Positions 34,068-49,000 of a stretch of DNA of 64,000 bases are shown in pieces; the first letter of the stretch is position 1; every line of letters begins with the position of its first letter. The stretch comes from Branchiostoma floridae (Eukaryota > Chordata > Leptocardii > Amphioxiformes > Branchiostomatidae), in assembly GCF_000003815.2 (NCBI RefSeq), contig NC_049993.1, forward strand, positions 6,344,489 through 6,408,488, given 5' to 3'. Under the pieces are notes generated by a model. That model did no database searches. It worked only from the letters and a program-made list of their open reading frames with translations, and was not told where the DNA came from. Position numbers and translations under genes: made by a program.

Positions 34068-37000
34068 CTATGCACGAAGAGCGTCCAGTTCCCCATCCTT
34101 AGCCCCACCTAGGTCCGCGAGTTCCAGGTTGCTTCTCTTCTCGTCCTTGCTGTCCTGCCGCATGAACCAGACCTTCTCCGCCGCCAGGACCAGCATCGTC
34201 AGCGCGATCCCCATCAGCATGAAGTAGAACAGTCCGGCGAAGCTCTCCAAGCCGAGCACGGATTGGTCGGTCTTGGAGAAGCGGGAGTCACACTTGCCTC
34301 GAGCCCTGCAAGGCAAGTACTGGAATTCATATAAATGGATACAAGAATCAAGTCTGCTACATACCAATATGCATGGTAATAATCATTTAGTTTAGACGTT
34401 ATTCCCTTTTTATTTATCTATGATTATCATTTCCCTTCTTTGTTAAGTATGTTTATGTATACCACTACTACCTTACCCTGTATGCAATTAGCCCTCGGGC
34501 ATGAATTTGCAATAAAGATTATTATTAAAGGACAGTAATGCCGGTGCATTGGCTCAATGGTAGAGTGCTCAATTTCTGCCAGGGAGGTTGTAGGTTCAGT
34601 TCCCACTGTGGCCAGGTCATGTCATACCAACAACTTAAAGAACAACCTTCTGCTCAGCACTCGGCACTTACGAGGAGTATGGGAGTTAGACACATATCAC
34701 TACCAATTGACTAATCTGTAGAACAAGTTGACTTGCTGTAGTGTCTCACACAAATTTGTGTCCCAAAGGCTACATCGTTAGAGATAGCTGCCACCCCGTA
34801 CATCTGTTACAAAGGAATGGGTGAGTTTTGATATGAGTAACGGTCTGAAAGGTAGAATTTTTGAAACAAAATGGACAACAGTATTTTGTCGAGTCGTTTA
34901 TTTCCTTGCGATTTTCAGCATGAATCCACATGGACCCAAAAACTTGTTGGACCTAACTAGACCCCAAAAATGTTTCTTGTATTTAGCATGTATACCAAGA
35001 TACGAATGCCTCAAAATTCACAGAAGGAATAAGAGGAGCATCTTAAACATGACAGTTCCTGCCCACCTGAACCAGCGGTTGTGCAGGATGTCCATGAAGC
35101 CGTTTTCTCGGAACTCTAAGATCAGCCGGTTGAACTCCTTGGTGTAAGGAGACCCGCGGGGCAGCATCAGCGCCAGTGGGGACAGGAAAAATCTGTGAAC
35201 AAAATGTTAAAAATACTACTGATGAACTATCTTTGACTGAGGACAGTGTAGTGGTACTGTTACATGATTCAGTACTGTGGGTGGGTACGGTGTACTGGTA
35301 CAAACCCGTTTTTCTTGTTGGACCGGTCCGAAAAAAAACCCTGATAGAAATGTGGACAGGACCTTGGACAGATTTTTCTGAAAATGAACAGATTACGCAT
35401 CTTATTTTTGCCTATTTCACAGACAATCAGGTTACCTGGACCGCACCTGTACCTGCATTTTCTGCACAGGTACCCACCCCTATTTAGTTCCAAGGACTTG
35501 AAGTACGTAGAACTGATATTTGATTCAGTACTGAGGACATGCAAAGTGTGTGGTACTGATACATGATTCAGTACCAAAGACAGTCACAGTATGTAGTACT
35601 TGTACATGATTCAGTACCAAGGACAGGAAGGGCGTGGTACTGATAACGTTACATGATTCAGTGTCAAGAACAGGTACAGTGAGTGGTACTCATGAATGCG
35701 TCAGTGGTATTGATACATAATTCAGCACCAAGGACAGACATGGTGCTGATCAGCAACGCCTAGTTGTGGGAGAAAATCGGGACACAAGATATCCATATAT
35801 AACCATGGGAGCATTTGAGACGACCTATAATTGACCACTTTTAGTTTACATAGGATATCATAGTACTCAACAGTAAACATTCACCACAGTACGGGCACCG
35901 TCACAAATCAAGACCAATGCTATATCCTCCTTACTTCTCTCCCACTGTGATAAGCTCGCATCTCTCGTCCTTCACGATGAACGCGTTCTCAGCGTCAGCG
36001 ATGTACACAAACTTTTCCCATGCGGCTTTATCCAGCAGCTCGTCCCGCGTGCTCAGAAGAACCTCCTCCTTGTTCTGCTTCAGGTAGTTCCCGATCGTCT
36101 TGTACGGCTCGTCGGTGGCCGTCTGTAGAAACTGCACGATTGTGTTCCGCGCCAGAGCTCCGTAGTCGAACTTGCTGCTCGCCAGCTCTTCTAGCGAACT
36201 CACGGTCTCCTCCAGGCGCGTCTGGGTCAGGAAGGCGGCCAGGTTGGCGGTGTAGGAGGAGATCACCACCAGGATCACGAACCACCACGTGCTGGAGAGA
36301 ACCCTCCCGGCGTACGAGCAGGGAAGGTACTCGGCCCCGCCGCCTACAAACGCGCCCCAGGCGGACCACATGCTGTTGAGGAAGTCCCAGTTCCCTCCTT
36401 CATCCGGCTTGACTTCTCCTCGCTTGCCCAGCTGGTGCCACTCGTACGGGTCCAGGTAGCTGATGATGGTGGACAGGATGGCCACGAGGAGGCAGGCGCA
36501 GCCGATGACGATCCACACGGTCGTGCTGAAGGGCGCGAGGAACTGGAAGATGCCGGGGATGGCCTTGCTGGGCCGCTTCATGATGAGGTAGTACCCGGAC
36601 ATCTCGATCGGCTCCGTGAAGTCCACGGCTTCCAGGCGGAAGGAGCGAGTGGATACCGCGTCCAATACGACATCAACCTGCGGCCAAAATGTAAAAAAAA
36701 GGAAATATTTCAACCGTTTGTTCAGAAGGATGATGACTGTCTAGTCGTTGCTAACAGGGTTTTACATGTTGTGTTAAAAGTACAATTGGAATTTCAGTGA
36801 TACGTGTCCGAAGCCCTACTTTTCATCTTGTTACTGAGACAATTAACTTGCATGGCGGCACGGCAGGATTCGAACTCGAGACCTCTTGGCCCTGAGCCAA
36901 ACACGCTGCCGCTGTGCCACGTGATCCCACGCAAAACTAGAGAACTAACTGTATCAGTCTAAGTCTCTACAAGTAGATGTCAGGTTCCTCTCACCTCGTA

Positions 37001-40000
37001 GTTGAACAACAGGCCGATCATCCCGTCCCAGGACCCGTCCGGCTGTTTCTCCCCCACGTGCGCGTCCTCCAGGATCTCCAGGCTGTAGGTGAAGTTCAGG
37101 TGAAGCGCCATCTTGCGGATCAGGTCCATCAGGTACCCCTCAAACCGCTCCTCTCCCTCCAGCTCAAAGGCGTCGGCGTTCTTCTTCACTTGGACATAAG
37201 GGTGTCTCTGGAAAGGTATTGGTTGTTTTCAGGATGTTGTATGGTGGATAAAGATGTAAATGATTGTCGGAGTAAGTTACAATAGTTGACGACTATGCAA
37301 CGCCATTGACATTATTTATCACCTTTGTAGGCAAAAGTGCTGTTATGTCATATTGAATCCAATATCATTGATTTGGCCTTTACGTTATATTGCTTGTCAA
37401 TATACTCTTTTATACTCATCTGTTTGATGATATAACAGTACCATCTCCAAGCAGATCGTACGTTAGCATAAGATCATCACGGACACGGGGGGGAGCCAAA
37501 CACACTCCCGGGCCGGCTTCACTCCTTTGCCAGCTTTTGATGCTATCTTATGCTACCGCAGGAGATTAACTATGCACTATTGACATGGACAAAAACACAT
37601 CACATGTGCCTTTCTATCATTTGTATAGAAGACCACCAGTAGCGCCCACCGGTTTGGTGATGATCTTGAGCTTCTTGCCCCCCAGGACGGGATTGGTGAG
37701 GAAGCTGGTGTTGAAGGTGGAGGTCAGGTTGGTGCCGTGCCACGAGCTCCACGTGCCCACCTGTGTACGGGGATGGACAGAACAGGTTATGGAAAATTAA
37801 AGACAAACTCTCTTGTTTATGTGTGCGTGTGTGCATCTGTGTGTATTTGTGTGTAGGTGTGTGTACAATATGTGTGTGTGTGCTTGTGTTTATACGTGTA
37901 TGTAGGGGTATGTGCATAATATTGATGTGTGTATGTTTGTGTATTTATGTTCGCACACATGTGTGTGAAAATGGGTTTCGGATTTCCTGAATTTAATAAT
38001 GATAACGAATATCTTCAATGGTAGACACAACGATTGACAGAACAAAACAGGCAATGAATTTCCAGAATAACATTGGCCAATAAATGTTGATGACCCTCCC
38101 TTGTCCTTAATGTACATGTGGTTATCATCTTTCAACCTTACCTTCTTCAGTTCTCTCCCCTTGTTCTCCAGCAGATCCATCTGCAGGTTATCTCTGATAC
38201 CGTCTTTATTAAAAGCCACTGTTCCGCTATACCCTTCAAACTCCACCTAAAAGTGTGGATTCTTCTGTTAATAAACAAAAACTCTCTCTTCCATATGTTT
38301 ACCTATTCAATACAGTGTTTCTCTTTGCCTGATTTAGATATTGATCCATTACGCTATTTGTGTGGTCGTGATTTATTGTGATATCACAATATCAATTCAG
38401 TCAACTGTGACTGTAAAATGAACTTGTGTTCTCAGTAAAACGATGTTAATACTTCTCTCATTTAGTCTCTACCAGACTGCCTACGCTGGCTGTTAACGTT
38501 ATAGGGAGAACATTAACCTTTTCGTGGACTGACTCCCCTGGTCAATTTCTTTTCTACTATTCTCGTACCCACTACTATACTCGTACGCACTTGAAATGGT
38601 CAACAGGAGAGCGGCACGGTTCGTGACGAGTAACCACCGCAGGTCTGATGTTAGTGTTACTGCCCTCCTACAGGACCTGAAATGGCCGTCACTCCAGTCG
38701 CGACGTCATAACGCACGACTTGTAATGATGTACAAGATTACCAACGGTCTTGTGGCCATCCCGCCTACTCGCCTCACACCAGCACACATGAGCACCAGAG
38801 CCAACCACTCACATAAATACCGAACTCTACGATGCAGGTGTGACACAGCAAAGTATGCCTACTACGCCAGGACAATTCCTGAATGGAACAGCCTCTCCGC
38901 CCACATTGTCGACAGCCCCTCACTGGACACTTTCAAGAACAGGTTGCTGTCATCGCATACGGAGTCCAGCCGCTGCGCCTCCTCCATCCGCGTGATATTC
39001 CTATGGGAAGTTTGCGGATTACGAACTAGAACTAGAACTAGAACCCCCGTAGGACGGCGTGATGGAGGTTATCTATTTGTAATATGTGGACAACAATAGC
39101 AACACCGGTAGTGCAGCTCATAACGTACATACCTTAGTGGCATAGGAGTGTAGCAGACACTGATCAGTCCCACCAGTGTCCTCCACCATGTCAGCAGCAG
39201 CATTCACAACAGTCAGTACAGCGTCGTTCACAAACCTCTCAAACAAACGGGTCTAGGGGAAGGTAAAAACAAAAAAAAAAACTTTTAAAACTCAAACTCA
39301 AATGTTCTACTATTCTGTAGATGTACAGTGGGTATTTATTTTCTTGTGTGGAGTATCAAATTGAGTTTTCAGATCTGATACTTAACTCTATTTCTACTTA
39401 CAAGTAAAAGTCCTTCTACAGGAACACTTTCCCCGATTGCCAAACTATGGAATTCTCTCGACAACAATTGTTTCCCTCCTGTGTAACTTTATAACCTACC
39501 AGCCTTGTTTAATGCCATCTCATTATCTTGTATATCTATTTCCAATTTCTTAGTTGATTGCCTTGGAGTGGTCTTATAACCTGACTTTGAACGGTCCTGT
39601 TAAAAAGTCGTTGCCACACATGTTTTGTTTAACGTTAAAAAGAATGGACAAATGCGATAGTTGACTGTTGTTTGTGGCTTACGTCGTCTCCCAGCTCGAA
39701 GTTTGGGTGGAAGAAAGTCATCCGCGCTCCGCTGTACTCGTAGTCCTCCAGAGGAACTGTCCCCAACGGACCGTTCTGTTCACAATACAGAAAACATTTT
39801 TTTTTAAATTCAATCTTCATTCAACGGAACAAAATTACATACACAAGACAAAAATATAATATAAGAGTACACACATATTAAGATATGTACACATATTTCT
39901 CTGTAAACCCATGATCAACCCATTTGATGTAGTGACTAAACGTTAGATAAAATGTTTTGTTTTCGTGCAATGTTTTCTTCTATATATCTGAAATGATTGA

Positions 40001-43000
40001 CAAAGGAGACAAGGTAATACAATGAGATATTAGAGGACTGGCGATTTTTGAAAATATACACGTACCTTACCCAGTGGGAAAGTTCTTTTATGTTCAGCCA
40101 CTGTAACTAGTTGTGTTGTCAAGAAGTTTGACTTTGAGTGAAAACAAAGTGTGCTGAACACGAAGTTTGAACTTACCAGACTTGTTATCACCCACTGGTA
40201 CTGATAATTCAGCATCTGCATGTGGACTGCCTAAAGATGGAACAAGAGATCCATACGTTTAAAGCTAGTTGCTGGAGTAGGTGATACATGAATCAAAATG
40301 CTATTACACGGATTGCCCGTATGGTTTTCGAAGATAAAATACATAATCAACAGATTTGTTCACCTCCAAGTGACAAGGCATTCAGAGATGGCAAACTTCA
40401 CCATCTTACCTATACTTTCAGTGACATTTTAGTCCCATGGACAGAAAGGGCAGCACTGAATATGATGCAGCTTTGTACATAGTAAGAATCACAGAAATAT
40501 GCAGACCGACAGACACACACACACACACAGCACGCGCGCGCACGAAAAAAACAACACTCATCTCCCTTGGGCTGAAATAATTAAACACAACATATCAACC
40601 TTTTCCAGAACAGTAACGATGATGTCGGAGTTGGTCATGAGAATCACGTGAACCTCACGTGACATCCTGATCTGGACGAGAAGTTCCCTCAGCTCGCGCC
40701 TGTTGACCTCTGACCTGGACAGGAGGGGGATCTCCTTGACCCTCAGGAGCCAGTCTCTGTCTGCGGCCCAGTTCAGAAACTGCTCGAGGGTCCTGTAGGA
40801 GTCTGGAGAAGAATCAACAGCTTGTTTGGGTGAGCTGTATTTAGATACTACACAGAAAGTATTTTGAGAATGGTTTAAAGTTGAAATTAAGAGGAGGGAC
40901 ATCCTGTCGAATCGTATTTTTGACAGAAGTAGTAGAGTCATACGGTGTATTGAGTCATACGGTATATTGTTGACAGAAACACATTGATAACTTTGAATCG
41001 GCCAAAAAAAACTGCCAAAAACATAGGACCAAAAAATTATTGTTGACAGGAACAAATTGTCAAAATTGGTTCTTGGCAGGAATTTCAAGATCCAATGACC
41101 CTTTTCGTTTATATGAAAAGCTGTCAAAACATTTTCTAAAAGCTGAAAATGTTTTGACAGGTTTTCTGTTGTTCAAAGGAATCCCGTAGGGCCGTTTCGT
41201 CGCATTCAAATAGCTATATTCAGCATTCATAAGCTCGTTGTCATGGCCTGTCCTTGGTGCTGAATAACCGTCGTACGCCAAACTCCCTGTCAAATGCCAT
41301 TGAAACTGATCTTACTTGAGTTTCATTTAACTTGGTTCCCTTGGTTCACCAAAAGCCACAAATAGTTCTCGAATACATTGGCAAATGGCAATTTGCTTGT
41401 TTCAATAGCTTAGGCCACACTGACTTTATCTAAATAGATGACATCCTCTGGAAACCCCAAGACTAATGCGCGAGGGCGAAAAATAAAAATCCAGCATAAA
41501 ATAGAAATACTGCTAAACCACAGGACTAAATATCCAGTCCATTCTTTCACAGGCCAGGTTTCTCTTATGTTCACCTCCAGTAAGACTGTAAGAGACAATT
41601 GTCTCCATTTCAACCATGTTACCAGTCTTGTTTAAAGAGGAAATAAGGGCGCCATGCCCTGACCATGTGTGCCCTTGCCATGGAGCACAGATCCTCTGGA
41701 ATGCATAAAATTCTGATTGAACAGGAATGCTATTGAGTGACATGTGGCCACAGATTTTTTTGGAGAACAGGCGAAAATCAATGCGTGCGTGAATGTCATC
41801 CATAAAAGTTAGCGTGGCCTTATAAGATAAAAAGAAGTTGGCGCGAGAACGGTGCAACTGTAGAGAGACGTACCAGCGAACTTATCGTACAGCACGAAGG
41901 CAGACGTCCAGCGGTACTTCTGCACGGTGTCGATCACCATCTTACTCAGGTCGATCGGTTCCGGGTAAAGGTTCATCACTCCTGGACCTGAGTTACGAAG
42001 CACGCCGGATCTCTGTAAAACACGGAATTATCAACTCAGGCCTAGGCACAGTGTAGCGTTCAGTTGCACTATTTCTGCAGCGAGGATGATAGCCTCTTTA
42101 GGGCTACGTGACATTTTCAAACCGGGGCCAGACCGGACAGCTTTCGGGAACGAACAGTATGATATGAAAGACACAAAACTACACAACATGTAAAGATAGT
42201 AGTCGTGGACACTATTTTTGTATATCTTTGCGTATACATTTTTCGTTTCCACAAACAGCCAGGCCGGGCCCCGGTTTGGAAATGTGACGTAGGCCTTTAT
42301 AGAACTTTCTGGACTCTGTCCACCACTGTATCTATGACAATAGATCATTATCTCTTTTATCGTTATGATACTGACGTATGTCAGGTAGATATTGTGTACA
42401 GTGCGTGGTGTTGTTCGTGAAATTACAGTCTCCAGCAAAAGAACACACCTGCAAATTTGAAAAATCTGCTAGAGGGCAACATCTATCTAACATTGTACGA
42501 TGTAACATGCATTCGCATAATTCCACCAGGTGCCATTATACCGCCACCTCAAAAAATTTTGTTATAGAGGCCTTCTCATGATTGTCTTCAACACCTAAAT
42601 ATCTGAATTGTATTACATTTAGGATATTTGCATTCGGTGTTCAAGGCAATCTTGGGAAGACCTCTGTACTAACGTTTTTTGAGGTGGCGGTATTATGACT
42701 CCTGGTGGAATTATGATAGTCGATGTTACTTCCAAGCCCAAAAGCTTTCTTATTCTTAATTTCGGGCATAATCGTATAAGTTTGCATAAAGAGCCATAAA
42801 AGCATAGTATCCCACATAAGCCATAGAACAAACAGACCTTACAATAATCGAAAGACATCACGATACCATTCTATGATAGTGGAATAATCATGTACAGGTG
42901 TGCTACAAAACCACATTTCTAGGTCTCTTCTGAGAATCTCCTCCTGGACGATTGTGTCGATAAGAAATCACGACAATACATGTATCGTGGTCATGATGTG

Positions 43001-46000
43001 AAATATCCATGTAATGTAAGAGATGTGGATTTGTACTACCGATGGTCTTGAGACAAACAGTGCCAGTAAAGACGTGTCGTTATCATTGTGGAAGGAGCAG
43101 GGCGCGCTTCCCTCATCAGACTTCCTGTCGTTGTTGATGACCACGATGTTACAGATGTCCTGTTGTCGGAACGAGTTGATCACTGAAGCACAAAGACGGA
43201 TATACACGAGTCAGGGTAAGGCGTTATAACATAACAGAACTGTTCATTGAAATGCAAAAATTCCCAGGATCTATTCACCCCTTGATACAGTCACGTGTCC
43301 TTAAGGTGACGAATTAGACTCAACAAGTAGGGACATCTTCGCTGGATAGTTTTAAAGAACACTTGCAGATGTTCAAAAGTAAGGTGTGACGGGTCGTTCA
43401 GCGTAATATTACCAGCTGCTGTCGCACCGCGTGCTTACGAAGCTGGTGTGTTACGCCGAAAGGCGGTTATTACAGCTATATAGATATAAAATACACAAGG
43501 AGAGGGTCAGTTATCCTGACAAATGCACAAGTGACGACCAAAAATCTCTCGCGACAAGACATTTTGTCGTCTTGAAACCAGGTTATGTTTATGAAGCTGC
43601 TCTACACCAACAAATAAGATTTGATGATATGTAAGGAGTGGAATTTAACTTTCTTTGTCCCTACCCTTGTATATTGCGTTCTCGCTAGAGCAGTTCGCCT
43701 CCTGTTCGACAATGCTGAGGGTGACGTCACCGGTTCCATAGTCGTCAGAAGCGTTGACGTACTGTAACACCTGCCGAACCGTTCCGCTGTACGCCTCTTT
43801 GTTCCCCGCCGTGTAAACCACACCTGGGCAAGGAACACAACAAAAAGATCAACAAACAATTAAAAAGTGAATTATTACGTGTCGTGTTTACATGTTTTGA
43901 CATCTTGTTTAATGAATGGATAATAATCTATGTTTAATGAATAGATCGTGCTATGAGATCGGCAGTAGTATTTTAAGGGCAAATGTTTAATTTTATTTGA
44001 TTTATTTGGCTGTAAGAAATATAGCAAGGGCTACCCATCTAGCCGGAGACTATCACCAGGTCTTGATACCTGTACCGTATACAATCAACAGAATAAACGT
44101 TACCGATAAATGTTAACAGACGTGAAAACAGAATACAGAGGAAATAGCTTGATATATCTTTGCCATATAGATCACGATACAGATCCTATGCTGGTCTATC
44201 TACGGTATTTTGATATTTCACGGATATATTATTTTTATGTATGTATACTGGAGACAAGCAGAATAAAAGATCGTGATATCAGGGCATTGTTTTGGAGGAC
44301 ATCGTAACTCTGATTTCTGATTTTCTTGTCAGAAAACACACGCAAACTTTCCATCTAAAATCCCCAGGGAGATGAGTCATTACAAGTAATTACAACTTCA
44401 CTGCCCTAAAATCCAGGAAAATAAAGTCATTATCACCGAGATACATATCAAATATTCATCATGATATTCTCCATGGAGCCGTTTCAGGGTCGCCGTGTAT
44501 TGTGAGAACATTAGCCACGCTAATGGTCTTTTTGGCAAAGCGATCTGTGGTTGTCCTAATTACATCAAAGATCAAACGATAGCGCGCCGCATCTTAGAGC
44601 AGGGTTTTACCGTTTGTTGAAGATAACGTGATAACCGGTAATAAAGTTACCTCCGCGGAAAGAGATGAATCTTCAATGATAGAATGAGATTAGCGTTATC
44701 TTGTCAACTTTTAGCAAGGAGGGTTTACGTTAGTAACCTTGTTATCTACTTTAAGACGAGAAAAGCAGGAAGCCAGATTTTGAAGGTCAGGGACAGAAAG
44801 TCAGTGTAGCCACTAGCCTACATGTATAGTAGAGTGGACTCATTCCGCAGGTCAGTAACCGACCTCTATCGCACCACAGTCATCCCTCAGGCCCCTTTCC
44901 ACTAGAAAAGATTTGTTTCTTTTCTATACAATTCGTTGAGCGATCTGTCAAGTTTTAGGTCGCTAGTCCTAGTGGAAAGGGGGTATCAGTGAGACATCTG
45001 GATCCACATTAGCCTACATGTAGTATTTCAAAAGTGATCTGTTTTTCCATTTTCACATGTGTACATGTTGCAAACGTTTTTTTTTTTTACATTTTACTAG
45101 AAGAAGCCCATTCTACATACAAGCTTGGCATAGCCCTACAACACTGCAGTACTGTGTTACTCACTTACTGTTTCTTATAGAGTGTTGGGTTACTGTAACA
45201 GTTGTAAAATCATTTCCTCTGTCCTTAAGCCCCCTTTACAAATCAAGAATTTAGCTCGGCCGAGTTGTCAGCGAGCTCTAAATTACGAGGAGGCATGACC
45301 CTGATGCCTACGAACAAATGGCAGAGTTTATTCGTCGGCATCAGGGTCATACCTCCTCGTACTTTAGAGCTCGCTGACAACTCGGCCGAGCTAAATTCTT
45401 GATTTGTAAAGGGGGCTTAAGGCCAGGGTGATGTAATGAGGATCTACACATTCAAATAAAGACTGTCATTTAAATTCCGAACAGATGGGCCTATCTGTTT
45501 CAGCGTGTAACGTATAATTAAAAATCACATACAGTTTGACCTACCATTACTCTATGTCCGACCCTGCAATTTGGCCTACTTTAAAACATTATCTATAAGC
45601 ATGCCCTACCAATACTGCAGTAGTATGTTCCTTTTTCTTAAAGAGTGTTGGGTTACTGTTGTAAAACTATTTCCTTTGCCCTTATTAGGCCAGGGAGATA
45701 TGATAAGATCTTACTTTCAAACAAATTTAAAGACTGTCATTTTCGTTCTGAATAGATGGGCCTATCTGTTTCAGCGTGTAATGTATCATTAGGAAACACA
45801 TGCAGTTTAACATAGCATTACTCTATGCCCAAGCTTGCAATTTGGCCTACTATATATCACTCTACATATATATGTACATAGCGGTTACCCCCAGGGACAA
45901 CGTAGGGTGAGGGGCGTGAGGTCCCAGGTTAGGGCGGGCAGGCGCCTAGGCACGGAAGGACTCAACGGTGGCAGCAATCACCATAGTGCCAGGCAGGGCA

Positions 46001-49000
46001 TTCCACTCTGGAATAGTTACAGGAAAAAAAAAATTATAGGTGTCCGTGCGAGCATGTATGGTCTGGTATTTAAAGTGATGGCGCAGGTTTGTGTTTATTA
46101 CCTTTGCCAGAATGGCTAAAGGTTATGTTTTGGGCTTGTGAGTCTGTCTGTGTGTGTGTCTGTGTGTCTGTTAACAGCATAACTCAAGAAGTCTTGGATG
46201 GATCCCGATAATATTTGGTAGGTGGGTAGGGGTCGGGAAAACGAAGGTCAAGTTCGATAATGGGCCCCCTAGCGGCTTGCTAAGGTACTGCAGCAGAACC
46301 TCAATTTTTGATATCTCGTGTTCTGGACATGCTGTGATCATGATTCTTGAGTGGTAGATAGCCCTCGAGGCAGAGAGTAAGTGCTGTGAGTTTGGGCCCC
46401 CTAGCGGTTTTTTTAGAACTGCAGGCGCCGGTTTCCTTTCAAACTTTGGATGAGAATAACTCTACAACGTGTTGACGGATCGTCATGATTTTTGGTATGT
46501 AGATAGAATGAGTGATGACTTACATAATGGTATACTAATTATGCAAATCAGCAGCTAATTTGCATAATTAATGAGGAAAAATTATAAATCCACTACATTC
46601 CATGATAGGACTTTCAAACTTGTCACATATGTAGCTGGGAAGGAGAGAAATGTCGACAGATATCAATTATGCAAATGATGACCTCATTTGCATAATTAAT
46701 GAGAAAATATGAACATGTTGACGGATCATCATGTTTTTTTGTATGTAGGTAGCGTAAGTGAAGACCTACATAATGAGATAACAATTATGCAAATCAACAG
46801 CTAATTTGCATAATTAATGAGGATATTTTATAAATTCACTACATTCCATGATAGGGCTTTAAAACTTGTCACATATGTAGCTGAGAAAGAGAGAAATGTC
46901 AATACATATTTATCATGCAAATGATGATCTCATTTGCATAATTAATGAGAAAATATTAACGTGTTGACGGATCGTCATGATTTTCGGCATGTAGATAGCC
47001 TAAATGAAGACTTATATAATGTGATACTTATTATGCAAGTTAACAGCTAATTTGCATAATTGATTAGGAAAAGTTCATAAATCCACTGCATTCCATTATA
47101 GTACTTTCATAAAAGTTGTCACATATGTAACTGAGAAAGAGGGAAGAGAGTAAGAGGTGTATTTAAAGACTTTGAAAGAGAATAAGTCAAGAATGGATCA
47201 AAGGATCATCATGATTTTTGGTATGCTGATAGCTTAAGTAATGCTTGATACAATTTGATATCAATTAATTGTAAATTGGGATCTAATTTGCATAATAAAT
47301 GCCGAAATTTTATAAACCAACTCCAAGCATTTAATTATAAAGAAAATGAAATGAGTAACGCATTTGTCTACAGACATCATTCTACATAACAAACCTGGTT
47401 TATTTGGCAAAGGTATGTGTTCGTGGAACTCTAGTATTAATAATATTACTTACAAGTTTATAGGAAAAGGCTTTTCTCCTCCTTTGGGAGGAGGGTTGGG
47501 GGCACTGTAGGTCTTTGAGCATTTGAGTCACGCTACTAGACAGACAGAAGTCGTTAAGGGTCACTCGGGCGGCCTCTGCCCCCTGTATCCCTTTGTTGGT
47601 GTACGGGACCCAGACGATGGCACTATATTCCAAATTTCTAGCAAGTCTTAGAAGCACATATGGATATCGCAATGTGAGATAACAGGAAGATAACAGGAAG
47701 ATGACCACTGGTGGCCCTATGACAGGGCCACCCCACATGTTTCTGATAAGGGTTCAATAAAGGGACAGACCTCAGTCTGTCCACATCTCAGTTCTGACCA
47801 GGCAACCAGAGAGTGTACGTCTCATCTTATCCTCCCCTACACAAGTGTCCTAGATGGACAGTGGGTCAAGTTGCACCGAATGACCTTGCCAGGCTTTCTA
47901 GTGGCGTGGTTGATATGGGTGTACAACGTCCCACAGCAAATCGTCGGACAGTTGTACTCCGAGATAGGAGTGAGGGCTTCTCCGCAGAGGGAAATACGGA
48001 GTTATGATGGGGCGCTTTTACGAGTCGGAAATGGAAGGTGTGACGTTTAGAGGGATTGAACACAGGCCAACAATTTTGCCATTCTGTTAACGCATCGAGG
48101 TCAGACTGCAGGCCTTGAGCGCCAAAAGGCTTGCTGCTGGTTCGATAAATCAAACAATCATCAGCAAATAGTCGAATATGTGATGTGAATCTACGAATTG
48201 GAGAGGTCGTTAATGTAGAGCAGAAAGAGGTGACCTTGACGGCTTAAGATGTTCCACCGTTAAAGACAACTCTTTGAGTTCTCTCCGTATTAAAGGAAGG
48301 CCCTGAGCCAAGACTGACTGGAGGCCAGAAATGCTCAAGTTTGCTCAGCAGATGTTCGTGAGACACGGTATCAAATGCCTTGCTAAAGTCAATGCGCTGT
48401 AGACGCCTTTATACATATACGTGTTAGTTTCTGTTGTTAATTTTCTTGGCGAAGATGGCCAAGAAGATACCATAAAGAGCCTCCATTCGTATAAAGACTG
48501 TCATTTTCATTCCGAACAAACGAACGATGTCTCTCAGCTTGTCATGTATTAGTGTGACACACCTGTACCTTTAACCCCAAGGGTAATGAACCATGAAAAT
48601 GTGAAAACAAAATGTTGTCTCTGTAGTTGTTCCGGTGACTCGTAGGCATATGTCTATTTACAAGTTTCAACAGCTAAAAGTTACTGGTTTGCTTCCAGAA
48701 TCTTTTGTAGATTTGGCTAACTACTTGCATTCTTACACTTGTGGCATCCCATATCATACAACGAAACAAACAAACAACGCAAAGATTAACATTTTAACCA
48801 TACTACTAACGTTAGTTCTCGTCTAAATGCCACATACGCTGAGAATTCGAAATGATTGTGGGCACTCTTCCAAAGATTCGTATCAAGAGACCAAAACATT
48901 GTACATTTCACTATAAGCCTTGATAACAGCACATTTTAACAGGCGTCATTACTTGTGATTTGATTGGTTTTCTAAAACTCTGTTCGCTGCGAATATATCC

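Noticed and set aside
36020-36379. Plus-strand and alternate-frame open stretches opposite the receptor pore exon
   Set aside because: These are shadows of a GC-rich coding exon; only the minus-strand frame with SYTANLAAFLT has family similarity and splice sites in phase.
36840-36945. Functional tRNA gene
   Set aside because: Boxes A and B are present but the T and acceptor stems do not pair; the same applies at 9185-9262 and 34535-34620. SINE or pseudogene is favoured.
42031-42438. Extra receptor exon on the minus strand
   Set aside because: The frame lies in a foldback element, has no acceptor-donor pair in phase, and the neighbouring receptor exons already join cleanly.
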